A stretch of 64,000 nucleotides of DNA from CADEFF01 sp964569315 (GCA_964569315.1 CAZMUZ010000002.1:1-64000), one strand, 5' to 3'. Positions 9,029 through 18,428 are shown, numbered from the stretch's first letter. Numbers and translations are program-made. The notes: a model not told the origin generated them from the letters alone.

Positions 9029-10479
9029 CCGGAATCCGCCATGTCTTCGATGGAGAAAGCCTGACCATCGCGCAGGTCGCGGCCCTCGCGGCGGGGCCGG
9101 CGCGCTGCGATCTGTCGGCGGAGGCGTGGTCGCGGGTAAAGCGCGGCCGGGCCATCGTCGAGCGGGCCGCCGCGTCGGGCGAGGCGATCTATGGCGCCAC
9201 GACCGGCGTCGGCTCGCAGAAGGATTTTACCGTTCGGCCGGAGCGGATAGCCGGCTTCAACCGGCGCATGATCCTGGCCGAGGCGACCGATCTGCCGGGA
9301 GAGACCTTCGCCGCTGCCGTCCTGCGCGCGGCGCTTGTCGTGCGCATCAACGCCATGGCGACCGGCGCGCTCGGCGTGAGCCACGACCTCGTCCGGCGCA
9401 ATCTTCTCCTGCTTGCTGCGAATGACCTGCCGCGCGTTCGCTCCGGCACCTCTTTCGGTATCTCCGATCTCGGTCCCCTGGCACAGCTTTCGCTGCCCCT
9501 GGTCGGCAACGATCCGGAGATCGGCGGCGCCCTGGCGCTCAAGGAGGCCTGCTCGCTCATCAACAACAACAGCGTCGCCCTCGGTCACGCGGCATTGGTC
9601 GCCGAGGCGGCGCGCCGGCTGATCGAGGCCTTCGATCTGGCGGCCGCGGTCAGCCTCGAGGGCTTCGGCGGCAACCTCGCACCCTATGGCGACGGCGGTG
9701 CCTCCACCGTCGCTCACACCGGCCATGCCGCGTCGCGCCAGGCGATCGGCGCGGCGCTGGAGGGCAGCATGCTGTGGCATGGCAGCCGCACACGGCTGCT
9801 GCAGGATCCTCTGAGCTTCCGCTTCGCCGCCCCGGTCAACGGCGCCGTCCGCGACATGCTCGCTCTGGTGGCGCGTGTCGTGGAGGCGGAAATCAACACC
9901 GGCGTCGATAACCCCGTCGTCGACCTCGGTGCGGAACGGCTGTGCACGGGTGTCGCGATGGACTCGACGCTGCTCACGCTTGGCTTCGACGGGCTGCGTC
10001 AGGCCCTGACCAGAATGGCTGAGCTGTCGACGGAACGGGCGAACAAGCTGCAATGGTCCCAGTTCTCCGGCCTTCCGGTGGGTCTGGCTGCCGCCGACGG
10101 GCCCGAGGGCGGCGTCCAGACCCTCCTTCTGAACCATCTCGCCGCCGCGCGGCTGGGGGCGATGCGGGCGCTCGCGGGGCCCGTCCTGCTGGACTATCGC
10201 GGTCTCCTCGGCGACGGTATCGAAGATACCGGGACCCTGGCGCCGCTCGCCATCGGCCAGACAGAACGCGCGCTCGAGATCGGGTGGGTTTTGGCCGGGC
10301 TCGAGGCCTCGGTCGCGGTATGGGCCATCGACCGACGCGGGATTCCCGGCTCGGCGCTGGGGACGGCGGTGCGCGGCGTCTATGAGGCGGTGCGCCCGCT
10401 GCTGCCGATCGACGCCGAGGGCGATGCCGTCTTCGATGCCGGCGCGGCGATCGAGGCGTTTCGGCGGACGGCCGTTTGA
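9025..10479 (+). CDS. histidine/aromatic ammonia-lyase homologue lacking the MIO tripeptide
   Basis: 484 residues with the HAL/PAL fold signature: Tyr56 in the YGATTGVG loop, the RRNLLLLAANDLPRVRSGTS stretch, and a C-terminal helical domain. The loop that normally reads G-ASG-DLAPL and cyclises to the electrophilic MIO group reads G145-I-S-D-L-G-P-L here. The Ala is Ile and the Gly is missing, so MIO cannot form in the known way. The surrounding sequence is intact, so this looks like a real subfamily rather than decay. An elimination with a better leaving group, such as trimethylamine, is one possible role. It overlaps the GcvT-like gene (ATGA) and sits in the binding-protein operon. Confidence 0.8.
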   Translation: MTGIRHVFDGESLTIAQVAALAAGPARCDLSAEAWSRVKRGRAIVERAAASGEAIYGATTGVGSQKDFTVRPERIAGFNRRMILAEATDLPGETFAAAVLRAALVVRINAMATGALGVSHDLVRRNLLLLAANDLPRVRSGTSFGISDLGPLAQLSLPLVGNDPEIGGALALKEACSLINNNSVALGHAALVAEAARRLIEAFDLAAAVSLEGFGGNLAPYGDGGASTVAHTGHAASRQAIGAALEGSMLWHGSRTRLLQDPLSFRFAAPVNGAVRDMLALVARVVEAEINTGVDNPVVDLGAERLCTGVAMDSTLLTLGFDGLRQALTRMAELSTERANKLQWSQFSGLPVGLAAADGPEGGVQTLLLNHLAAARLGAMRALAGPVLLDYRGLLGDGIEDTGTLAPLAIGQTERALEIGWVLAGLEASVAVWAIDRRGIPGSALGTAVRGVYEAVRPLLPIDAEGDAVFDAGAAIEAFRRTAV

Positions 10480-10554
10480 CGTCGGCCAAGACGCCCCCGA
10501 ATCACCGCGGAGCTGCATTGTTGCGACGCTCGGAGGTCGGCATCCGGCGCCCGT

Positions 10555-11526
10555 TTATGCCGACGCGTTCGCCTTCTTGCGATAGCCGAAGGATTGCTCG
10601 AACCGGCCCAGGATATGCTCGCCGGCGAGAACGGTCTCGTAGCGACATTCCGAATCCGGTGTGCCGAGCTCGCGCGGATCCACGCGCGCGCGGAAGTCGG
10701 GGTCGTAAAAGGTCGCGATCGAAAACCGCTCCCGGCCGGACCGGTTTATGACCCGGTGCGGCGTCGACATGAATCGGTCGTTGGTCCAGCGGGCGAGAAG
10801 GTCGCCGACATTGACGACGAACGTTCCCTCGATCGGCGCGGCCTCGATCCAGCGCCTGCTGCTGCGCTCGCGGACCTGAAGACCGCCGTTGTTGTCCTGC
10901 CATAGCAGCGTGATGCAGCCATAGTCGGTGTGCGGCGCCACGCCGAACTGATCCTCGCCGAGCTCCGGAGGTTGCGGCGGATAGTAGACGATCTGCGTGC
11001 GTTGCAGCCGCTTGGCGTATTTCGACGCGAAGAAAGCCTCCTCGATGCCGAGGCTCGACGCGACGACGCGCAGCAGATCGGCACCGCAGGCGCCGATCGC
11101 CTCATAATAGGCGTACAGCGCCGTCTGCATCTCCGGCATGAAGCCCGGCCAGTTGTTGGGACCCCGCAGGGGCTCGCCTGCGAGCACGCTGGGATCGTCC
11201 TCCGGAAGCTCCAGGCCGATGCTGTAGAATTCCTTGTAGTCCGGCTTCTTCGCGCCATACATCGTGGCATCGCCCAGCCGATTGAAGCCGCGATGCCGCT
11301 GGTTGACGGCAACTTCCCGTTTCCGCTCGATGGGTTGCCGAAAGAATTTCTGTCCGGCGGCAACCGCGTCGTCGATGACCGCCTGCGGAACGCCATGATT
11401 CTCGATGTAGAAGAAGCCGGCCGTTGTGCAGGCGTCGTAGACCTGCTGCGCCGCCTGCTTCAGCGCGGCCGGATCCTGTGACCGCACGCGGCCGAAGTCG
11501 ATGATCGGCAGGTTGTGGGAAGTCAT
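10555..11526 (-). CDS. 2-oxoglutarate/Fe(II)-dependent dioxygenase (isopenicillin-N-synthase-like)
   Basis: 323 residues, cytosolic. The N-terminal DIOX_N part (IIDFGRV...AGFFYIENHGV) and C-terminal double-stranded beta-helix are clear. The iron triad is His199-x-Asp201 in HTDYGCITLL and His257 in STPHRVINRSG; Arg267-x-Ser269 is the 2-oxoglutarate-binding RxS. The family hydroxylates or desaturates small molecules. It lies convergent to the ammonia-lyase operon with no partner on its own strand, so its substrate is open; the neighbourhood would fit an amino-acid or betaine-type compound. Confidence 0.9.
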   Translation of the reverse strand: MTSHNLPIIDFGRVRSQDPAALKQAAQQVYDACTTAGFFYIENHGVPQAVIDDAVAAGQKFFRQPIERKREVAVNQRHRGFNRLGDATMYGAKKPDYKEFYSIGLELPEDDPSVLAGEPLRGPNNWPGFMPEMQTALYAYYEAIGACGADLLRVVASSLGIEEAFFASKYAKRLQRTQIVYYPPQPPELGEDQFGVAPHTDYGCITLLWQDNNGGLQVRERSSRRWIEAAPIEGTFVVNVGDLLARWTNDRFMSTPHRVINRSGRERFSIATFYDPDFRARVDPRELGTPDSECRYETVLAGEHILGRFEQSFGYRKKANASA

Positions 11527-12289
11527 CTCGTCCGGCTCCTTGGTGCCGCCTCGTCATGGGCAGCACGCATATCCTTTTTCCAAGCAGATGGTATCGTCCG
11601 GCCGGTGTCAATCTCCGCCCGTCTGGTGCCCGATAGCGGCAGGAGATGCGAAGGGACGGGTGTGCCGCTGGATGAAGCGCCACCGCCATCGGTTGCCCGC
11701 TCGCCGAGGCATTCTCCCTTTCGTCGTTCCCCGAACAGGCGAGCCGCCGCTCCCAAGTGGGTCATCGAGCGCTGCCTCGTCGCCGGATTTCGGTGGCGGC
11801 TTTGCAGGCCGTCGGCAAAAAAATCGTTCTCGCGGCCTGGCAGATCTTGAACGGCCTCGGGCCGATGGCGTTCTCCCTTGCGCGGCTGTCCATCACAGTT
11901 GCCGGAATACGCAACCGGGGAGGGCCGTTTCCGGTGCGCGCGGCCCCCTGCATGACGGCGCGTCTCTCAAGGGTTTCCGCGAAAGCGGTGCGCGACGAGG
12001 TTGTCGTCCCGTGTCGATGCCGCGCGCGAGGGACGGTTGGCCGGCGCCCGGATTACAGATTCCGTAACGCCCGTGGGTGATGCGGAAACCGAAGAACGGG
12101 CTCCTGGCGCGCGCCGACCGAACCCGAACTTCGATGGCGTTCGATAGTGATGCGGCTATAGTTGCTGGAGGTCGAGGGGACGACGGCGTCCGAGACGGCA
12201 CGCTCAAGGGGATGACAAATCCATCAGGCGATGCTCGCTCGGGCAACGAGATATCACCAAGCAACATAAGAAATTCAGGGGAGGAATCG
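11527..12289. other. long intergenic region between divergent oxygenase and Pot operon
   Basis: 763 bases between the divergent starts at 11526 and 12290. Open frames exist on both strands, including one running into the binding-protein gene from 12077, but none has a recognisable domain, and the best ribosome site (AGGGGAGGAATCG) belongs to 12290. The region could hold promoters for both directions. I find no clear repeat or terminator. Confidence 0.4.
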
Positions 12290-13405
12290 ATGAGCGTAAA
12301 GGCCTATCTGAAAGATGTCGCCGAAATGGCCGCCGGCGAATTCAAGTCCGGCCGCCTCAGCCGGCGCGATTTCATGACCATTTGCGCCGCCGCCGGCGTA
12401 TCGCCGCTGCTGCTGCGGGGATCGCCCGCCTCGGCCGCTGCGAATGAAGTGGTCATGTGGAACTGGGGCGGAGACGCGGTCGCGTGTCACTCCGACGTTT
12501 TCGGCAAGCCCTTCACCGAGGAAACCGGCATTGGTTTCGCGATCGACAGCAGCGGCCCGTCCGAAGGCAGCATCAAAGCGATGGTCGAGTCCGGCAACGT
12601 CACCGCCGATGTGTGCGACGGCGATCTGTTCCAGGCGGAAAGCCTCGGCAGCCAGGGCTTCCTCGAGCCGATCGACTACAGCATCGTGAAGAAAGAGCTC
12701 TTCGCCAGCCCCGACGACGCCTGGGAATATGGCTGCGCCATGGTCTATTACGGCTACGCGCTGATGTACGATTCGGAAAAGTTCGGCGACAGCCCCCCGA
12801 CAGGCTGGAAGGATTTCTGGGATCTCGAAAAGTTCCCGGGCAAGCGCACGCTCTATAAATGGGGCAACGGGTCGTTCGAGGCGGCGTTGCTGGCGGACGG
12901 CGTCGCGCGGGACCAGATCTACCCGATCGACATGGATCGCGTGCTGAAGAAGATCAGGGAGATCAAGAGCGAGACCGTTTTCTGGGGCTCCGGCGCCGAG
13001 CCGCAACAGCTCTTCCAGAACGCCGAAGTCAGCATGGGCATGATCTATTCGAACCGCGCGATCAATGCCGAACGGGATACGAAGGGTCGCTACAAGCTGA
13101 TCTGGAACGAAGCGCTGTCGATGGCGGGCGGCTACATCGTGCCGAAGGGCAATCCGGCGGGCCGGGAGAACGTGATGAAGTTTCTTGCGTCCTGCCAGGT
13201 TCCGGAGAAGCAGGTCAATCTTTTCAAATGCTTTGGCCAGGCACCGTCCAATCCGGCGGCCGCGGCGATGATCCCGCCGGAGCTCAGGCGGTACAACAGC
13301 ACGGATCCGGAGAATGCTGCGCTGCAGATCCATGCCGACAATCACTGGTATGCGAAAAACTACGAGGCGGCTCTCGAAGCCTATTTGAACGAGATCGCAT
13401 CCTAG
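12290..13405 (+). CDS. PotD-type ABC transporter substrate-binding protein
   Basis: 371 residues, periplasmic. It has a good twin-arginine signal: GRLSRRDFMTICAAAG at residues 21-36, with likely cleavage near ASA (residues 47-49). The body is spermidine/putrescine-binding-like (VVMWNWGGD, MVYYGYALMYDSEKF, GKRTLYKWGNG). The frame is open to 12077, but the ATG at 12290 has an ideal AGGGGAGGAATCG site and gives a proper signal peptide. It leads a D-A-B-C operon. A hairpin in the 71-base gap before the ATPase gene would let the binding protein be made in excess of the membrane parts. Confidence 0.9.
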   Translation: MSVKAYLKDVAEMAAGEFKSGRLSRRDFMTICAAAGVSPLLLRGSPASAAANEVVMWNWGGDAVACHSDVFGKPFTEETGIGFAIDSSGPSEGSIKAMVESGNVTADVCDGDLFQAESLGSQGFLEPIDYSIVKKELFASPDDAWEYGCAMVYYGYALMYDSEKFGDSPPTGWKDFWDLEKFPGKRTLYKWGNGSFEAALLADGVARDQIYPIDMDRVLKKIREIKSETVFWGSGAEPQQLFQNAEVSMGMIYSNRAINAERDTKGRYKLIWNEALSMAGGYIVPKGNPAGRENVMKFLASCQVPEKQVNLFKCFGQAPSNPAAAAMIPPELRRYNSTDPENAALQIHADNHWYAKNYEAALEAYLNEIAS

Positions 13406-13416
13406 CCAACGCGGCT

Positions 13417-13447
13417 GCGCCCTCGCGGGAAATTCCCGCGAGGGCGC
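13417..13447 (+). terminator. intra-operon hairpin after the binding-protein gene
   Basis: A perfect 13-bp inverted repeat (13417-13429 and 13435-13447, loop AAATT) is followed by TTTCTCTT. It lies 11 bases after the stop of the binding protein and ends 29 bases before the ATPase start. It looks like an intrinsic terminator or 3' stabilising hairpin, giving partial read-through, as in many binding-protein-first ABC operons. Confidence 0.75.
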
Positions 13448-13476
13448 TTTCTCTTACCCCGTGGTACGTTAGCAGC

Positions 13477-14562
13477 ATGGCTGACCGCGACCTTCGCCTC
13501 GAGGCGATCAGCAAGGTCTACGGCAATCTCGCCGCAGTTACGCCCACCAGCCTGACGATTCCGATGGGCGAGTTCTTCGCCTTGCTCGGTCCATCGGGCT
13601 CGGGCAAGACGACATTGCTGATGATGATCGCCGGATTCGTCGCGCCTACCGGCGGCGCACTTTATCTCGGCGGCAAGCCGATCACGGACGATCCGCCGGA
13701 GGCACGCAACTTCGGCATGGTCTTCCAGGGCTATGCCCTGTTTCCGCATATGACGGTCCGGGAGAACGTGCGCTTCCCTCTCTGGGTGCGGAAAATCTCG
13801 GAACCGGAAGCTTCGAAGCGGATCCGCAATGCGCTCGAGCTGGTCAAGCTCGAGCATCTGGCGGACCGCCTGCCGCGAACGCTTTCCGGCGGGCAACAGC
13901 AGCGCGTCGCGCTCGCGCGCGCGCTCGTCTATCAGCCCGAGATCCTGCTGCTGGACGAGCCTTTGGGCGCGCTGGATCGGAAGCTTCGCGGCGAAGTGCA
14001 GGGCGAGCTGAAAGCGCTCCACGCCAAGCTCGGCACGACCTTCATCTATGTGACCCACGATCAGGACGAGGCGCTCTCGATGTCCGATCGCGTGGCGGTG
14101 ATGCGAAACGGCGAAGTGCTGCAGAACGGCACGCCGCGGGAGCTTTACGAACGCCCCGAGACCAGGTTCGTGGCCGATTTCCTCGGCGAGAGCAATTTCA
14201 TCACCGGCGAGGTCAGCGGCTGGGAAGGCGGCTCGCTCGTCTATCGGGCGGGCGGCGAGCTGCTGCGGCAAGCGACCGCCGACCGGTCATTGAGCCCGGG
14301 ACAGCGGATCACGCTCGCCGTGCGGCCGGAGCGCATCGTCGCGAGCCCGCAGCGCAACGGCGAGGGAAACTGGCTCAGCGGCCGGATCGAGGCCTGGTCC
14401 TATCTCGGCAAATATATCGGGCTCAAGGTGCGGACCGACGCCGTCGGGTCGGTCAATCTGACGATGCCCGGATGGACCTCCGACGAGGCGCTCGTTGCCG
14501 ACAGGCCCATCTGGCTGAGCTGGGATCCGGGCGCTCCGGTGATCGTCCGCGATGACAGATAG
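13477..14562 (+). CDS. PotA-type ABC transporter ATP-binding protein
   Basis: 361 residues. The nucleotide domain shows Walker A GPSGSGKTT (38-46), Q-loop in VFQGYALFPH, signature LSGGQ (136-140), Walker B LLLDEP (157-162) and the switch His in YVTHDQDEA. A C-terminal TOBE-type domain (VRPERIV region onward) is typical of spermidine/putrescine and related importers. The ATG at 13477 gives the usual short N-terminus (MADRDLRLEAISKVYG). It overlaps the following permease start by 11 bases. It energises the B/C permeases encoded next and may also serve the orphan binding protein at 6681. Confidence 0.93.
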   Translation: MADRDLRLEAISKVYGNLAAVTPTSLTIPMGEFFALLGPSGSGKTTLLMMIAGFVAPTGGALYLGGKPITDDPPEARNFGMVFQGYALFPHMTVRENVRFPLWVRKISEPEASKRIRNALELVKLEHLADRLPRTLSGGQQQRVALARALVYQPEILLLDEPLGALDRKLRGEVQGELKALHAKLGTTFIYVTHDQDEALSMSDRVAVMRNGEVLQNGTPRELYERPETRFVADFLGESNFITGEVSGWEGGSLVYRAGGELLRQATADRSLSPGQRITLAVRPERIVASPQRNGEGNWLSGRIEAWSYLGKYIGLKVRTDAVGSVNLTMPGWTSDEALVADRPIWLSWDPGAPVIVRDDR

Positions 14563-15463
14563 CGTCCAGCCGTCGACGCCCGTCGCTGCCGTGGCATCGG
14601 TGCGGCCGGTGCGCTCGGGCGCGTCGCGGGCCCTGCGCAGCCAAGGGCCCTATTGGGCGATCCTCAGTCCGTTGCTGATCATCCTCGCGATGTTCTACTT
14701 CGCGCCGATCCTGGAGGTTCTTTGGCTGAGCTTCAGCGATCCGGAGCTCGGGTTCGGCAATTACGAGCGCATTGTGACGAGCGATGCGGTTTTGCGCGTG
14801 TTCGGCACGACGGCCCGGATCTGCGCGGCGACGACGGTGCTTGCAGTGCTCATCGGGTATCTGATCGCCTATGCGATGATGCATGTGGGCCCGCGGCATC
14901 GAACCTGGATGCTGGCGTTCGTCCTCATCCCCTTCTGGATATCGGTCCTTGTGCGGGCCTTCGCCTGGCTGGTGCTGCTTCGCACGGACGGCCCGCTCAA
15001 CGGCCTTCTGATGTCGCTGGGCATCGTCTCCGAGCCGCTGCATCTGGTGCGCAACGAGCTCGGCGTCGTGATCGGCATGACGCACTACATGATCCCCTAC
15101 GCGGTGCTGCCGATCCTCGCCAACCTGCAGGGCATCGACAGCCGACTGGTGCTGGCGGCGCGCGGCCTCGGCGCCAGCGCCCGAAAGTCTTTCTATCGCG
15201 TCTACCTTCCGCTCAGCGCCCCCGGGATCGCTGGCGCCGGCATCCTCGTGTTCATCTTTTCGCTCGGCTTCTTCGTGACGCCAGCCATTCTCGGCGGCGG
15301 CAAGACGGTGATGGTAGCCGAGTTCGTCAGCATCCAGATCATGCAGATCGCGAAGTGGGGGGTCGGCGCCATGATCGCCACGGTACTGCTCGCCACCGTC
15401 GTGCTCATGCTGGTGGTCGTCGGCCGCTTCATCAATCTCAAGGAAATGCTGGGAGCGCGATGA
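14552..15463 (+). CDS. PotB-type ABC transporter permease
   Basis: 303 residues with an N-terminal cytosolic tail and six predicted membrane helices (first at about residues 35-55, WAILSPLLIILAMFYFAPIL). The EAA loop motif that contacts the ATPase is visible as AARGLGASARKSFYRVYLPLS. It starts inside the end of the ATPase gene and its stop overlaps the next permease ATG (ATGA), so the operon is tightly coupled. It forms the membrane pore with the PotC-type partner. Confidence 0.92.
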   Translation: MTDSVQPSTPVAAVASVRPVRSGASRALRSQGPYWAILSPLLIILAMFYFAPILEVLWLSFSDPELGFGNYERIVTSDAVLRVFGTTARICAATTVLAVLIGYLIAYAMMHVGPRHRTWMLAFVLIPFWISVLVRAFAWLVLLRTDGPLNGLLMSLGIVSEPLHLVRNELGVVIGMTHYMIPYAVLPILANLQGIDSRLVLAARGLGASARKSFYRVYLPLSAPGIAGAGILVFIFSLGFFVTPAILGGGKTVMVAEFVSIQIMQIAKWGVGAMIATVLLATVVLMLVVVGRFINLKEMLGAR

Positions 15464-16266
15464 TGGAAGGGCGCGTCAGCCTCGAGTTCCGGATCGTTCT
15501 GCTCGCCGCGTGGGCGGCCCTCTGCTTCCTCGCCTTCCCGATCTTCGTCGCAGCACCAGTATCCTTGACGCCGGAGCGCTTCCTGTCCTTTCCGAAGGGC
15601 GAGATATCCTGGGGCCACTACGAGGCCTTCCTGACCTCGGAACGATGGCTGGCAAGCATAGGCCGAAGCGCGCTGATCGGCGCGATCTCGAGTATCGTCG
15701 CCGTCCTTGTCGGCACCACGGCGGCGATCGGGCTCTGGCGCATCTCGTCGCGCGCGACGGAGTATCTGCGTGCCATGATTCTGGCGCCGATGATCATCCC
15801 CCCGATCATCTCGGCGCTCGCCTTCTACCGGCTCTGGGGTCAGCTCGGCTGGCTCGACAGCTATTTCGGCGTCATCCTCGCGCACAGCATCCTGGCGATG
15901 CCCTATGTCGTCATCACCGTCTCGGCATCGCTCGCCAATCTCGACATGCGCTTGGAACAGGCCGCGCGCGGGATGGGCGCGTCGATGTGGCAGACGGTAA
16001 CCCGGGTCATCATCCCCAACATCAAGGTCGGTATCGCGTCGGGCGCGATCTTTGCCTTCATCGTGTCGTGGGACGAGATCGTGGTGACGCTGTTCATTGC
16101 CCGCCGCGCCATCATCACGCTGCCGCGCATGATCTGGGACGGCATCCGGGACAATGTCGACCCGACGGTCGCGGTCTGCGCCACCCTGCTGGTGCTGATC
16201 ACGATCCTGGTGCTGTCGATCCAGCTCATCCTGCCGAATCGAAAGCTGCCGAAAGGTAACGGATAG
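15460..16266 (+). CDS. PotC-type ABC transporter permease
   Basis: 268 residues with six predicted helices and the EAA motif AARGMGASMWQTVTRVIIPNI. The chosen ATG overlaps the upstream stop; a second ATG immediately follows at 15463 and cannot be excluded. The C-terminal FIARRAIITLPRMIWDGIRDN segment is typical of PotC. It completes the four-gene importer. Its 3' end faces the acyl-CoA synthetase gene with only 12 bases between. Confidence 0.92.
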   Translation: MMEGRVSLEFRIVLLAAWAALCFLAFPIFVAAPVSLTPERFLSFPKGEISWGHYEAFLTSERWLASIGRSALIGAISSIVAVLVGTTAAIGLWRISSRATEYLRAMILAPMIIPPIISALAFYRLWGQLGWLDSYFGVILAHSILAMPYVVITVSASLANLDMRLEQAARGMGASMWQTVTRVIIPNIKVGIASGAIFAFIVSWDEIVVTLFIARRAIITLPRMIWDGIRDNVDPTVAVCATLLVLITILVLSIQLILPNRKLPKGNG

Positions 16267-16278
16267 CGGCTCGACGCC

Positions 16279-18393
16279 CTACTCACCGTCCTTCGGCACA
16301 GCCCACATCACGACATCGACGGCGCAGGTCGTATTCGGCAGGACGAAGAGGGGGTTGATCTCGATCTCCGCGATGCGGTCGATCCGTTCTTCCGCGAACC
16401 GTGCCAGGCGATGGATGTAGTCGACGAGCCCCTTGCGGTCGGCGGACGGCCGCCCGCGATAGCCGTCGAGCAGCTTCGAGAGCTTCAACCGGCCCAGGGC
16501 GTCGGCGATATCGTCCGGCGCCGCCGGTAGCAGCAAGGTGACGGCGTCGGACAGAAGCTCGACGAGCGTCCCGCCGCTCGCGAGCGTCATCGCCAGACCG
16601 AACTGGGCGTCTCTGCGGATATCGATGAGAAGCTCGGCGACCGGCGACGGCAACATGCGCTCGACCAGGAAGCGGCCCGAATTCGCCGCCGGATCGTGGC
16701 GGGCGACGGTCGCCGACATTTCGTCGGCTGCCTCGGCGACGGCCCGCGCGGTCGAGAGCCCCAGACGAACGGCGCCGATTTCGGACTTATGCGCAATCCG
16801 ATCGCTCACCATCTTGAGGGCGACCGGAAATCCGACCTCCGTCGCCGCAGCGGCGGCCTCGTCGAGGGTCGCGAGCCGTCCCTCCGGCACGGCGAGCCCC
16901 GCAGAATGGAGCATGCGCTTGCCCTGCCATTCATCGACGAGCTCGGTGCGGTTTCCGCCGGCAATCGGCTCGATGAGGTCGAGTGCCTGCAGCTTGCCTC
17001 GCGCCATGACCCGCTCGCGCCGCAGGCCATATCGTGCGGCGCCGGCCATGGCCCCGAGCGCTTCGATGAGGCCCTGCAGCGGTGCGATCCCGCCGGCGAG
17101 CATCATCTCCCGCGAGTCCCGATCCATGTTCTCGGGAACCGTGCTGCAGATCGCCGCCGGGATGTTCGCCGCCCGCGCCATGGCCATGAAGGAGCGGGCG
17201 TCTTTCTCGTAGCTCTCTTTGCTGTCGGCGAGCTCGGGGAGGGGATAGTCCTGGACCATCACGGCCATGTCGTAGCCGTCGCCGAACATTGCCTGAAACA
17301 CCGGCGGCAAGCGCTCGACATCGCCCCAGAGCGGCGTCGTGTAGTCGAGCGGGTTCGACACGGTGGCGATTTCCGGCAGCCGTTGCTTCAACAGCGCCGC
17401 CGCCTCCGGAGTCGGTGCCGCGAAATCGAGCCCGATCCGTTCGGCGTGGTCCGCCAGCATTGTCGCGCCGCCGCCGGAGCAGGTGAAGCCGGCAATTCGA
17501 TTGCCCTTGGGGGCGCCCGAGATGCAGAGGAACTTGACCGTCTCCAGCAGCGCCGCGGGCGAATCCACGCGGATGATGCCGAGCCGGTCGAACAGGGCCT
17601 GATAGAGCTCGTCCGTGCCGGACAACGAGCCCGTATGGCTGACGGTGAGCTTCGCGCCGACGGTCGAGGTGCCGGTCTTGAGCGCAACGATCGGGACGTT
17701 CGCTTCGAGCGCCCTGATCGCCGCGCGAGCGAACCGTCCGACATCCTGCACCCCCTCGATATGCAGGCCGATCGCGCGCACGCCCGGATCCTCGACCAGG
17801 ACCTCCAGGAAATCCTCGAAGCGAAGCACCGCCTGGTTGCCCACGGTGATCATGTAGAGGAACGGGGTCGAACGCTGGCTCATCGTGAGGTCGGATCCGA
17901 GCATGCCGCTTTGCGTCACGATCGCAGCACCCGCCGTGACCTTGCTGCTGCCATGCGCGAACGGCCAAAGGGCCACACGATGACCGTAGTTGATGAGGCC
18001 GTAGCAATTCGGTCCGACCAGCGCGAGATCGCCCGCCGCCTCGGCGAGCGCCTGCTCGGCAAGCGCCCCGGCACCCCCGAGTTCGCGGAATCCGGCCGAG
18101 TAGCAAACGACGCCGCCGGCCCCCATCTTTCGAAGCTGCGCGACCGTCTCGATGGCTGCCGCGCGGGGAACCGCCAGGAAAACGGCATCCGGCGGCTCGG
18201 GCAGGTCCTCGACGCGCCCGAAGCAGGGATGTCCGGCGATCTCGGAGCGCCGCGGATTGACGCCCCAGATGGGGCCTCGGAAGCCGATGCGTCCGCATTC
18301 CTGCGCGACGATCTCCGCGTCGCGGCCGCCGATCACGGCGACATGGCGCGGTGCCAGCAGCCGCTGCAGGTTGCGGCGAAGTTGCGGTCGCAT
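16279..18393 (-). CDS. NDP-forming acyl-CoA synthetase family protein
   Basis: 704 residues fusing the alpha and beta modules of ADP-forming acyl-CoA synthetases: an N-terminal CoA-binding domain (HVAVIGGRD near residue 17), succinyl-CoA-ligase-like domains with the conserved SHTGSLSGTDELY segment, and a C-terminal ATP-grasp domain. It would activate an acid to its CoA thioester, or run in reverse. The start MRPQLRRNLQRLLAPRHVAV follows AGAGGAAACG; the frame is open further upstream but overlaps the preceding gene with low-complexity sequence. It is third in an operon behind CaiD-like and dehydrogenase genes, so a betaine-like or carnitine-like acid is a reasonable substrate guess. Confidence 0.88.
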   Translation of the reverse strand: MRPQLRRNLQRLLAPRHVAVIGGRDAEIVAQECGRIGFRGPIWGVNPRRSEIAGHPCFGRVEDLPEPPDAVFLAVPRAAAIETVAQLRKMGAGGVVCYSAGFRELGGAGALAEQALAEAAGDLALVGPNCYGLINYGHRVALWPFAHGSSKVTAGAAIVTQSGMLGSDLTMSQRSTPFLYMITVGNQAVLRFEDFLEVLVEDPGVRAIGLHIEGVQDVGRFARAAIRALEANVPIVALKTGTSTVGAKLTVSHTGSLSGTDELYQALFDRLGIIRVDSPAALLETVKFLCISGAPKGNRIAGFTCSGGGATMLADHAERIGLDFAAPTPEAAALLKQRLPEIATVSNPLDYTTPLWGDVERLPPVFQAMFGDGYDMAVMVQDYPLPELADSKESYEKDARSFMAMARAANIPAAICSTVPENMDRDSREMMLAGGIAPLQGLIEALGAMAGAARYGLRRERVMARGKLQALDLIEPIAGGNRTELVDEWQGKRMLHSAGLAVPEGRLATLDEAAAAATEVGFPVALKMVSDRIAHKSEIGAVRLGLSTARAVAEAADEMSATVARHDPAANSGRFLVERMLPSPVAELLIDIRRDAQFGLAMTLASGGTLVELLSDAVTLLLPAAPDDIADALGRLKLSKLLDGYRGRPSADRKGLVDYIHRLARFAEERIDRIAEIEINPLFVLPNTTCAVDVVMWAVPKDGE

Positions 18394-18428
18394 CGTTTCC
18401 TCTGAGGGTTCGGCGTTGGTCGGACGCG

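Noticed and set aside
9025..10479. hutH, histidine ammonia-lyase of histidine degradation
   Set aside because: The MIO tripeptide is absent and no hutU, hutI or hutG gene is nearby.
11757..12080. Open frame that might be a transposase remnant
   Set aside because: No conserved transposase motif, no terminal inverted repeats and no target duplication are visible.
12077..12289. 71-codon N-terminal extension of the binding protein
   Set aside because: It would place residues before a perfect twin-arginine signal, and the ATG at 12290 has the strong ribosome site.
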